A stretch of DNA of 5,979 nucleotides from Deferribacteres bacterium JdFR-76 (GCA_002011685.1 MTOL01000556.1:4078-10056), one strand, 5' to 3'. Numbered from the stretch's first letter, positions 1-5,910 are shown. Numbers and translations: made by a program. The notes: generated by a model from the sequence alone, not told the origin.

Positions 1-470
1 GTGAACCGCGCTATAACGGACAGGGTTCCCGGATAGCCCTCCTCACCGTCCGGACTCCGGTAGCTGAATGCGACGGAAGGCTCTTTACCGGGGGCCAGCG
101 ATACCGGATGCCATACCCGCCTGCTGAATCCGCGGAAGCCACCGTGCAGGTGATTGGGAGCGTCGTTCTGGGAAAGCCGGTATTCCTGACCGTCCAGTGT
201 GAAGCGCCCGCAGGCGATGCGGTTGGCGCATCTTCCCACAATGCAGCCGAAGTAAGCCGGATTCATTAAGTAAGGTTCCAGATGATCGAACCCCAGGACC
301 ACGTCTCTCATTTGCCCCTGGGCGTCCGGAACCATCATCCGCCGTATAATACACCCGTAATTTAGGATTTCCACCTGGAGGCCGCCGGTACCCGTGAGCC
401 TGTAGCTAAACACCGGCTCGCCATCTGCTTCGCCGAAAGGCTCCCAAATAGCCGACGCAGATTCTGGCAT
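1..470 (-). CDS. galM: Aldose 1-epimerase (galactose mutarotase), N-terminal part, cut by the window edge
   Basis: This enzyme interconverts the alpha and beta anomers of aldoses such as galactose and glucose, feeding the Leloir pathway. The minus-strand frame is open from the ATG at 470-468 to the window edge and gives 156 codons, a little under half of the usual 340-350 residues. Family landmarks are in order: GRCANRI at residues 79-85 (the substrate-binding Arg region), NHLHGG at 106-111 (H109 aligns with the conserved sugar-binding His of the LHGG motif) and DGEEGYPG at 141-148. The second catalytic His and the catalytic Glu base would lie beyond the edge. The start is set by GGGAG (complement of 477-481), 6 nt before the ATG. 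There is no obvious signal peptide in residues 1-30, so it is probably cytoplasmic. It is transcribed away from the DUF885 gene. The family assignment is secure; whether the gene is intact outside the window is unknown. Confidence 0.93.
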   Translation of the reverse strand, partial: MPESASAIWEPFGEADGEPVFSYRLTGTGGLQVEILNYGCIIRRMMVPDAQGQMRDVVLGFDHLEPYLMNPAYFGCIVGRCANRIACGRFTLDGQEYRLSQNDAPNHLHGGFRGFSRRVWHPVSLAPGKEPSVAFSYRSPDGEEGYPGTLSVIARF

Positions 471-499
471 TGCTGGCTCCCTGATTAAGTTCTGAGAGT

Positions 500-528
500 A
501 AAAAATATTTCCTTCGGGAGAAAGTCAA
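500..528 (-). promoter_or_regulatory. Candidate galM promoter
   Basis: Read on the minus strand, TTGACT (528-523) is followed after 15 nt by TATTTT (507-502), which is short for a sigma-70 spacer. The same bases also read as TTG-N18-TAttTTTT, one base from the Bacteroidota form TTG-N17-23-TAnnTTTG. It lies about 30 nt upstream of the galM start codon, and no better candidate was seen in this gap. Confidence 0.4.
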
Positions 529-651
529 GTGCAAAATTGATGGGCTTGACGAGGGTGAATTCGTTGTGGAAGGATTTGATGGGTGCCGGTCGGGTTGTTC
601 ACCAGAATGTTTTCGCTATCCAGGGAAAGGCAGATTTTTGCAGGAGGCGTA

Positions 652-693
652 ATGCAACAAGGAAAGATGCTGTTTTTTGCCGGTTTGTCTTAG
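652..693 (+). CDS. Possible 13-codon leader ORF
   Basis: ATG at 652 is preceded by AGGAGG (642-647) with a 4-nt spacer and opens a 13-codon frame (MQQGKMLFFAGLS) ending in TAG. The same frame can also start at ATG 607, giving 28 codons. It lies about 80 nt upstream of the DUF885 start. The good ribosome binding site is the only support; short ORFs like this occur by chance, and no regulatory hairpin follows it. It is unrecognised. Confidence 0.15.
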   Translation: MQQGKMLFFAGLS

Positions 694-772
694 AATCACT
701 GGATTTTTTGTAACCTATTGATTTATATTCAAATCTGAAGATCCGTCACACCCAACTTATGAGGGAGGGAAC

Positions 773-2512
773 ATGGTACACCGCGGATTGTTCCTTTTTG
801 TAACCGGAATGTTCCTGCTTGTGGCCTGTGGAGGCGAGCCGGAAGACGGCAAGTTTGACCGTTTTGCCGCGGAATTCTTGCGGACCTATTTTTCGTACCA
901 TCCGGTACAGGCGACCGTTGAGGGAGACCATTCTTTTGATCACCGGCTGGATGATCTGTCGCGGGCAAATCTGAGGCGTCAGCTCCAATGGCTCGAAGAA
1001 ACGGAGAAAAAACTCAAAGATTTTTCCTATTCCAGGCTGAGCCTCCAAAAGCAGATCGATTATGCTATTTTGATGAATCAGGTACGCTACATGCAGTTCC
1101 GGCTGCGAAAACTGAAAGAGCATGAGTGGAATCCGTTGCTGTATACTCAGGTGATTGGGAACGGGATGTATTCGCTGGTTGCCCGGGAGTATGCACCTCT
1201 GGAGCGCCGGTTGCGGAACCTGCTTCGTCGGATGGACCAGATCCCAAACGTCATCGAGGCGGCCAAAGAAAATTTGACAAAACCGCCGAAGATTCATACC
1301 GAGACGGCGATCCGGCAGACCGACGGGCTGATCAGCATGGTGGAACGGGTCCTGCCGTCCTATTTTCAGGAAGCTGGGAGTCTGCGTGATTCCCTCTTTT
1401 TTGCGGCCGGAAAGACGGTACAGGCGCTCAAACAGTTCAGGGAATGGCTCAAGGAGGATCTTCTGCCTCGGTCCAAGGGAAATTTTCGGCTTGGAAAGGA
1501 TCTGTATGATCAGAAATTGGGTTTCGTGCTCCAATCGAGCCTTTCCCGGGAAGAAATCCGGGACCGGGCAGAGGCCGAAATGGAGCGGGTCCGCGAAGAA
1601 ATGTTTGTGACCGCTCTGCCGTTGTACCGCCGTTTTTTTCCGGATCGCAAGCTTCCCAAAACCTATTCGGAAAAGGAAAAACAGCAGATCATTGCTGCGG
1701 TGCTTGAGAGGCTCAGTGAGAACCGACCTACGGAGGAATCTATTGTTGATGAGGCCCGGGACTACCTCCGCCAGTTGACGGAGTTTGTCCGCAACCATCA
1801 GCTACTCACGTTGCCCGACGAGCCCATCGAGGTTATTACCATGCCCGAATTTCGGCGGGGGATCTCCGTGGCCTACTGTGAATCGTCAGGACCGCTGGAA
1901 AAGCACCGGAAGACGTTCTATGCTGTTGCTCCACCGCCGGAAAACTGGCCCGAAGAACGCCGGCAGAGCTTCTTCCGCGAATATAACCGCTACATGCTGC
2001 AGGATCTGACCATCCATGAAGCCATGCCCGGACACTATGTTCAGATTGCCCTTTCGAACCGGTTCAGGTCGCCTTTGCGGGCCGTATTTGCCAGCGGGCC
2101 GTTTGTGGAAGGCTGGGCCGTTTACGCCGAGCACATGATGATGGAAGCCGGCTACGATGGTCCCGAAGTAAAAATGCAGCAGCTGAAGATGTACCTGCGG
2201 GCGGTGATCAATGCATTGCTGGACCAGGGCATCCATGTGGAGGGGATGTCGAAAAAGGAAGCCATGCGGCTGATGAGAAAAAAAGGATTCCAGGAAGAAG
2301 GGGAAGCAGAGGGGAAATGGCGCCGGGCTTGTCTCACGTCTGTGCAGCTTTCCACCTATTTTGTTGGTTATCAGGAACTGATGGACATCCGCAAGGAATA
2401 CAAAAAACGGATGGGAGATGCCTTTGATCTGAGAACATTTCACGATGAGCTTTTGTCCTACGGGTCGCCGCCGCCGAAATATTTGCGCCGCATTTTGTTC
2501 AGGGAGGACTGA
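773..2512 (+). CDS. DUF885 family lipoprotein, predicted zinc metallopeptidase
   Basis: This 579-residue protein fits the usual DUF885 length. Residues 1-18 form a lipoprotein signal peptide with lipobox LVAC; C19 would be lipidated, followed by a short acidic linker (GGEPED). The body is largely helical and charged, as in the family. The signature HEAMPGH lies at residues 415-421, and EGWAVYAE at 446-453 supplies the glutamate expected as third metal ligand, so the predicted zinc site is intact. DUF885 proteins are regarded as gluzincin-like metallopeptidases, mostly without known substrates; a role in peptide breakdown at the envelope is inference. The start is supported by GGGAGG at 763-768, 4 nt before the ATG, and by the signal peptide. 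The gene ends in TGATAG, a double stop, only 5 bp before the phosphoesterase start, so the two are probably co-transcribed and translationally coupled. Confidence 0.92.
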   Translation: MVHRGLFLFVTGMFLLVACGGEPEDGKFDRFAAEFLRTYFSYHPVQATVEGDHSFDHRLDDLSRANLRRQLQWLEETEKKLKDFSYSRLSLQKQIDYAILMNQVRYMQFRLRKLKEHEWNPLLYTQVIGNGMYSLVAREYAPLERRLRNLLRRMDQIPNVIEAAKENLTKPPKIHTETAIRQTDGLISMVERVLPSYFQEAGSLRDSLFFAAGKTVQALKQFREWLKEDLLPRSKGNFRLGKDLYDQKLGFVLQSSLSREEIRDRAEAEMERVREEMFVTALPLYRRFFPDRKLPKTYSEKEKQQIIAAVLERLSENRPTEESIVDEARDYLRQLTEFVRNHQLLTLPDEPIEVITMPEFRRGISVAYCESSGPLEKHRKTFYAVAPPPENWPEERRQSFFREYNRYMLQDLTIHEAMPGHYVQIALSNRFRSPLRAVFASGPFVEGWAVYAEHMMMEAGYDGPEVKMQQLKMYLRAVINALLDQGIHVEGMSKKEAMRLMRKKGFQEEGEAEGKWRRACLTSVQLSTYFVGYQELMDIRKEYKKRMGDAFDLRTFHDELLSYGSPPPKYLRRILFRED

Positions 2513-2517
2513 TAGCG

Positions 2518-3006
2518 ATGCTGGTAGGAATCATGAGCGACAGTCATGACAATCTTCCGGCCATCCGCGCCGCGGTCGATCTTTTTCACCGCCGGAACGT
2601 GGAAGCCGTTTTGCATGCAGGTGACCTTGTTGCACCGTTTACTGCAAAGGAGCTATTAAGACTGAGGCCGCCTCTGCACATTGTATTTGGAAATAACGAT
2701 GGCGAGCGCCTGGGGTTAAAGCAGGTGTTTGGAGACCGGATTCACGTTGCTCCGTACAAACTGAACCTGGGGGGCAAAAACGTACTGTTGCTGCACGAGC
2801 CGGACAACCTGGATGCCATTGCAGACAGCGGCCATTTTGATGCCATAATTTATGGTCATTTGCATGAGGTTGACATCCGCAAAGGCCGGACGCTGGTTAT
2901 CAATCCGGGCGAATGCGGGGGCTGGCTTTCCGGTCGGTGTACGGTAGCTCTCTGGGATACTGAAAACGGTTCCGTGGAGGTGGTTGACCTTCCGGTTCAG
3001 CCGTAA
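2518..3006 (+). CDS. YfcE/MJ0936-type metallophosphoesterase
   Basis: This small single-domain calcineurin-like phosphoesterase has 162 residues, the typical length of the YfcE/MJ0936 group, whose members cleave phosphodiesters with two metal ions, often Mn or Ni. All metal-binding motifs are visible: SDSHDN at 7-12 (D8, H10), HAGD at 33-36 (D36), GNND at 58-61 (N59), H93, and GHLH at 113-116 (H114, H116). INPGECGGW at 128-136 is the C-terminal family signature. There is no signal peptide, so it is probably cytoplasmic. The physiological substrate cannot be told from sequence. AGGGAGG at 2501-2507 lies inside the end of the upstream DUF885 gene, 10 nt before this ATG, which implies translational coupling. 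A second in-frame ATG at codon 6 is possible but would remove the first beta strand. The linkage to DUF885 may be only operonic. Confidence 0.92.
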   Translation: MLVGIMSDSHDNLPAIRAAVDLFHRRNVEAVLHAGDLVAPFTAKELLRLRPPLHIVFGNNDGERLGLKQVFGDRIHVAPYKLNLGGKNVLLLHEPDNLDAIADSGHFDAIIYGHLHEVDIRKGRTLVINPGECGGWLSGRCTVALWDTENGSVEVVDLPVQP

Positions 3007-3170
3007 GGTGAGGGATGCATCCGGCCTTTTGCGGCTACGTTCCGCAGGAGCCAGGTGGGCCAGAAGGGGCCCTGTCAGCCAGGCTGGCTGACACCTCGGA
3101 GACGGCTGCCGGACGGAGTAGTCATGGGAAGACAAACCGGGCTGGTCATGGCAAACAGTGAAGGGAAACG
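3007..3170 (+). other. Intergenic region with clustered inverted repeats
   Basis: This GC-rich 164-bp gap separates the phosphoesterase from the patatin gene. It contains three consecutive stem-loops: TGCGG/CCGCA (3030-3034/3042-3046), GGGCC/GGCCC (3057-3061/3068-3072) and the 21-bp palindrome. These could be enclosed by TCCGGC (3020-3025) pairing with GCCGGA (3108-3113), which would give a four-way junction. No T-run follows any stem, so it is not a classical intrinsic terminator. Transcription could continue into the patatin gene. No promoter was evident. Confidence 0.45.
3073..3093. repeat. Perfect 21-bp palindrome
   Basis: The arms TGTCAGCCAG (3073-3082) and CTGGCTGACA (3084-3093) are exact reverse complements around a single central G. 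As DNA this resembles an operator for a dimeric regulator; as RNA it would form a 9-bp stem with a 3-nt loop. It lies about 78 nt upstream of the patatin start codon. No T-run follows, so a rho-independent terminator is unlikely. The symmetry is certain; the function is unknown. Confidence 0.8.
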
Positions 3171-4067
3171 ATGAGAAAGTATCCGAAAATCGGCCTTGCG
3201 CTGGGAGGAGGGGGCGCACGGGGATTGGCGCATATCGGGGTACTGCGTGTGCTGCTCCGCGCCGGTATTGAGCCGGACCTGATCGTTGGTTCCAGCATGG
3301 GGGCAATTATCGGGGCCGGATTTGCGCTTCTGGGGGATATCGATGCGCTGGAGAAAAAGGCAAAAGAGCTTGTGAACCGGGTGCCGCAGCTGGATTCTTT
3401 TGCCAATCTTCAGCAGATGTCGCGCGGACAGCGGCATGTGCTGGAACGCATTTTTAATTTTCTGAAAGAGCTCTACATTCTGAATGTGGAGGCGACGCGG
3501 AAGTCGCTCCTAGATAGGGAACTGGTTCAGCCGTTGCTGGAAGAAATTTTCGATGCCCACCGTTTTGAGGATTTGAAGTTCCCATTTGCTGCCGTGGCTA
3601 CCGACCTGCAAACCGGTGAAGAGGTGATTCTGCGGGAAGGGAAGCTGGTTCCGGCTCTGATGGCCAGTTCAGCCATTCCCGGAATTTTTGAGCCGGTGGA
3701 ATGGAACGGACGCATTCTTGTGGATGGGGCAGTTACCAGCACGGTTCCGGTAAATGCCGTCCGGGAGATGGGAGCCGATTATGTGATCGCCGTAAATGTG
3801 GAAGCCGACATCCGGCGACGGAATTTTGAACGGGGAGTGGAGATTCTTTTCCAGGTGGATGACATCCGGGGTGCCGAACTTAACCGTCTGAAACTTAGAG
3901 AAGCTGACATTGTAATCGAACCGAGGATCGGCCACGTCAACTGGGCCCAATTTGCCAAAATCGGTGAGTGTATTTCCCGAGGAGAAGAAGCTGCTCAGCA
4001 GTGTCTTCCGGCCATCCGTTCCAGAATCCGCGGGCTGAAACGGAAATTCTGGAAACGCTTTTTCTGA
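3171..4067 (+). CDS. Patatin-like phospholipase family protein
   Basis: This 298-residue bacterial patatin (RssA/NTE-type lipid acyl hydrolase) is predicted to cleave acyl chains from phospholipids or lysophospholipids with a Ser-Asp dyad. The oxyanion-hole motif GGGGARG is at residues 12-18, the nucleophile elbow GSSMG at 40-44 (S42) and the DGA motif at 185-187 (D185), so it should be active. There is no signal peptide; the protein starts almost directly with the first beta strand. It ends in a strongly basic, aromatic tail (about residues 282-298, ending KRKFWKRFF) that may bind membrane. GAAGGG at 3160-3165 lies 5 nt before the ATG. The gene is 164 bp downstream of the phosphoesterase and may be a distal member of that operon or have its own promoter. 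It is separated from the next gene by a hairpin and a promoter. The family is certain; the substrate is not known. Confidence 0.94.
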   Translation: MRKYPKIGLALGGGGARGLAHIGVLRVLLRAGIEPDLIVGSSMGAIIGAGFALLGDIDALEKKAKELVNRVPQLDSFANLQQMSRGQRHVLERIFNFLKELYILNVEATRKSLLDRELVQPLLEEIFDAHRFEDLKFPFAAVATDLQTGEEVILREGKLVPALMASSAIPGIFEPVEWNGRILVDGAVTSTVPVNAVREMGADYVIAVNVEADIRRRNFERGVEILFQVDDIRGAELNRLKLREADIVIEPRIGHVNWAQFAKIGECISRGEEAAQQCLPAIRSRIRGLKRKFWKRFF

Positions 4068-4070
4068 TTG

Positions 4071-4110
4071 CGCCGGGGGGGCGCCCTTTCAAAAGGTAAA
4101 AGGGCCGGCG
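4071..4110. repeat. Long bulged hairpin after the patatin gene
   Basis: CGCCGG (4071-4076) pairs with CCGGCG (4105-4110), and CCCTTT (4084-4089) pairs with AAAGGG (4099-4104). This gives 12 bp in two stacked segments with a 7-nt bulge (4077-4083) on the left arm and a 9-nt loop. The left arm carries a run of seven G (4075-4081). It begins 4 nt after the patatin stop codon. No T-run follows on the plus strand, so it may be a 3'-end stabiliser or a factor-dependent terminator rather than an intrinsic one. Confidence 0.55.
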
Positions 4111-4129
4111 GAACGATATCGAATAAAAA

Positions 4130-4160
4130 TTGCATCCATATCTTTACTGGCGTATATTTG
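4130..4160 (+). promoter_or_regulatory. Predicted promoter of the barrel-lipoprotein operon
   Basis: TTG at 4130-4132 is followed after 20 nt by TATATTTG (4153-4160), an exact match to the Bacteroidota consensus TAnnTTTG with its upstream TTG element. The same bases also read as a sigma-70 site, TTGCAT-N17-TATATT, with a five-of-six -10 match. Transcription would start near 4167, giving a leader of roughly 45 nt before the ATG at 4212. It is the best promoter in the window. Confidence 0.6.
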
Positions 4161-4211
4161 AATACCTGCGCTGACAAAAAAGAAATCCCGCATCAACGAG
4201 GAGGCGTTCTG

Positions 4212-5102
4212 ATGAAAAAATGTATCCTGGTTTCCCTTCTGGCCTTGCTGCTATTTGGGACCGGGCTGCAACCGGCAAATGCCCAGTCCGAATTTGAGAA
4301 TGCCATTAAACAATTTACCGGCGAAACAGCCAAAGGGTACCTGCAGCCCTTTATCGATGCATTTGGGAATAACCTGAACGCGGGGCTGTACCGGACAGCT
4401 CATGTATCCCGATTGGGATTGCATTTTTACGTGGGAATAATAGGTGCCTTCACCATAATCCCGGACGACGATAAAACCTTTCTGGCAACACCGCCTCCGC
4501 CTTTTCCGCAGCAACCGGTGGAAACGGCCACCATTTTCGGAGACGAAGGAGCTACTGTAAACGGGCCCGGAGGCCTGGTGTACCATTTTCAGAACGGCCA
4601 GATCCAAGGCGATGTGGTGCCTTTTGCAGTCCCACAGCTGGAGATTGGTTCGTTTCTGGGGACCATGGTCAAGCTCCGTTATATCAGCGTGAACTACGGG
4701 GATCTGCCGCAAATTCGTCTGTCCGGATTTGGAATTCAGCATAGCATCAGCCAGTATTTTCCGCTTTTTCCCATTGATCTTTCGGTGGGGTATTTCCGCC
4801 AGACGTTCGAAGTTGGCGACCTGATTTCCGCATCTGCCACCAGTATTGGGGTTCAGGCGAGCAAATCGTTTGTTTTGCTGACCCTTTATGGTACGGCCGC
4901 TTACGAAACGGCTTCTATGGACGTAAGCTACACGTACGAAGGGGGATCGACACCGGAAGAAGTGCGCCTGGAGCTCAAAAGCGACGGGCATATCCGTGTG
5001 GCGGTCGGTGCCCGGCTGCGGCTAGGTTTTCTGATTTTGAATGCCGATTATACGGTGGGATCACAAAATTCCGCCTCTATCGGCCTGGGTGTTGGCCTGT
5101 GA
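4212..5102 (+). CDS. DUF6588-like outer-membrane beta-barrel protein
   Basis: This 296-residue exported protein has a clear signal peptidase I signal: MKK, a hydrophobic core at 5-19, and ANA|Q with cleavage after A24. The mature N-terminus has an AIKQFTGETAKGYLQPFIDAFG-like segment (about 31-52) that I recognise from DUF6588 proteins. The rest alternates polar and hydrophobic residues in strands rich in Gly and aromatics, ending in an NADYTVGSQNSASIGLGVGL-type final hairpin, as expected of an outer-membrane barrel. A Pro-rich stretch with PPPPFPQQP (about 96-104) looks like a loop. The frame is open upstream to a TTG at 4068, but ATG 4212 is chosen because GAGGAGG (4198-4204) lies 7 nt before it and the signal peptide starts there. 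It has its own predicted promoter and is followed 32 bp later by a lipoprotein gene. No function is established; a channel or structural role is inference, and the family name rests on recognition only. Confidence 0.82.
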   Translation: MKKCILVSLLALLLFGTGLQPANAQSEFENAIKQFTGETAKGYLQPFIDAFGNNLNAGLYRTAHVSRLGLHFYVGIIGAFTIIPDDDKTFLATPPPPFPQQPVETATIFGDEGATVNGPGGLVYHFQNGQIQGDVVPFAVPQLEIGSFLGTMVKLRYISVNYGDLPQIRLSGFGIQHSISQYFPLFPIDLSVGYFRQTFEVGDLISASATSIGVQASKSFVLLTLYGTAAYETASMDVSYTYEGGSTPEEVRLELKSDGHIRVAVGARLRLGFLILNADYTVGSQNSASIGLGVGL

Positions 5103-5134
5103 ATTTCCGATCCAATTCATAGAGGAGACAAAAC

Positions 5135-5701
5135 ATGAAGTTTATCAGAGCATTGTGGGTGCTAATTCTTGTTGGTGCTTTCGCGTTTCTGGCCGGCTGT
5201 AAGATCGTCAGTTTTCAGGCCCAGGACGTTTATGTAACCGGTACCATTGACCGGACGTTCGAGGTGAGTTCGGCTCAGTCTTCCTATTTTACTTCGCAAA
5301 CGGTAAATTTGGAAGAGATTTTTGGCGATGTTGATTTTGCGGAAGTGGAAGAGGTGATTCTGGCAAATATCGAGCTGACAGTCATCCGAAACAACATGGG
5401 GCCCAACACAACCGCAAGCGGCGTAGTGGCCTTCAATGTGCCGGATAATCCGTTGCCAAGCAATGTGGTGCTGGCAACGTTTTCCAACGTGAATATCCAG
5501 CAAGTGTTGAACACACCGATGACGCCCTATGGTGCGCTGGCTCTGCTGAGTATCAATTCCAACGGGGTAACACAGTTCCATCAGGCTGCGGCACAGTCAA
5601 GCCGAATAACATTCTACGTCAGCGGTACGGTGAATAGCCCTCCTGTGGATTTTGAGGCGAGGCTTCGAGTTACCGTGCAGCTTCGGCTCGCTTCATCCTG
5701 A
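5135..5701 (+). CDS. Unrecognised small lipoprotein
   Basis: I do not recognise this 188-residue protein. Residues 1-21 form a lipoprotein signal peptide with lipobox LAGC; C22 would be lipidated. The mature part has no Cys and is dominated by beta-strand patterns with many Ser, Thr, Val and Asn. Examples are a VYVTGTIDRTFEV strand pair (about 32-44), an acidic region with EEIFGDVDFAEVEEV (about 60-74) and a final VDFEARLRVTVQLR strand (about 172-185), which suggests a beta-sandwich. No catalytic motif is visible. AGAGGAG (5121-5127) lies 7 nt before the ATG. The gap of 32 bp after the barrel gene lacks a terminator, so the two are probably co-transcribed. The protein may be an accessory lipoprotein of that barrel at the outer membrane; this is inference from position alone. 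Confidence 0.88.
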   Translation: MKFIRALWVLILVGAFAFLAGCKIVSFQAQDVYVTGTIDRTFEVSSAQSSYFTSQTVNLEEIFGDVDFAEVEEVILANIELTVIRNNMGPNTTASGVVAFNVPDNPLPSNVVLATFSNVNIQQVLNTPMTPYGALALLSINSNGVTQFHQAAAQSSRITFYVSGTVNSPPVDFEARLRVTVQLRLASS

Positions 5702-5866
5702 AAAAGGAATGTGAGGTTGCCAGGAGCTGCGCGGTGTGTTCCGGGGAAAAACAGTTTCACTATTTTGAAAGTAAAGCAAGGGATACCTCCGGAAGGGATA
5801 AATTCAGGTCCGGTTTCCGGAAGAGGATAGGAGGCGCATTTAATACAAACTCCACATGTTCAGTCA
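5702..5866. other. Non-coding stretch after the lipoprotein gene
   Basis: No gene was found in this stretch. It carries two near-identical motifs, TCCGGAAGGGATA (5788-5800) and TCCGGAAGAGGATA (5816-5829). TCCGGAA at 5788-5794 can also pair with TTCCGGA at 5815-5821. An AGGAGG at 5829-5834 has no start codon at a usable distance. The stretch is either a long 3' untranslated region of the lipoprotein transcript, ending at the terminator that follows, or holds something I cannot identify. Confidence 0.5.
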
Positions 5867-5896
5867 GGCCGCCCTTTTGAAGCGGCCACGTTTTTT
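5867..5896 (+). terminator. Rho-independent terminator
   Basis: GGCCGC (5867-5872) and GCGGCC (5882-5887) form a 6-bp all-GC stem with a 9-nt loop, followed by ACG and six T (5891-5896). This is the only stem in the window followed by a T-run on the coding strand. It lies 165 nt after the lipoprotein stop and would end the barrel-lipoprotein transcript. The 3-nt offset before the T-run makes it somewhat weaker than ideal. Confidence 0.6.
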
Positions 5897-5910
5897 ACGA
5901 GAAGTGTCAG

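Larger units (their letters stand above)
471..772. other. Divergent intergenic region between galM and the DUF885 gene
   Basis: This 302-bp gap lies between divergently transcribed genes and should hold both promoters. Besides the candidate galM promoter, it contains an inverted repeat GTCAAG (524-529) / CTTGAC (545-550), a small ORF with a Shine-Dalgarno sequence near 652, and a weak AT-rich inverted repeat GATTT (720-724) / AAATC (731-735) about 40 nt before the DUF885 start. I could not place a convincing promoter for the rightward gene. The T-rich stretch 704-729, with TATATT at 724-729, is the likeliest area, but no well-spaced -35 partner is visible. No RNA gene was recognised. Confidence 0.6.

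Noticed and set aside
546..551. TTGACG as a -35 element for the rightward DUF885 gene
   Set aside because: No acceptable -10 sequence lies 15-20 nt downstream, and it is over 200 nt from the start codon.
522..653. Stop-free plus-strand stretch of about 45 codons before the small ORF, with a Cys-rich translation (CRSGCSPEC)
   Set aside because: It has no suitable start codon or ribosome binding site and no recognisable homology; the cysteine pattern is probably chance.
746..1798. Long 350-codon minus-strand open frame opposite the DUF885 gene
   Set aside because: It lies antisense to a clearly recognised gene with an intact family motif, and its translation shows no domain or signal; it is a shadow of the real coding strand.
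2716..3306. 196-codon minus-strand frame spanning the phosphoesterase-patatin gap
   Set aside because: It overlaps two firmly identified plus-strand genes, and its translation is low in recognisable features; GC-rich sequence explains the lack of stops.
4068..4211. In-frame upstream extension of the barrel gene from a TTG at 4068
   Set aside because: It would bury the signal peptide, runs through the hairpin and predicted promoter, and lacks a ribosome binding site; ATG 4212 has GAGGAGG at good spacing.
5788..5821. Possible tRNA or CRISPR-like unit suggested by repeats and pairing
   Set aside because: There is no cloverleaf, no T-loop consensus, and only two imperfect short motifs with no regular spacer series.
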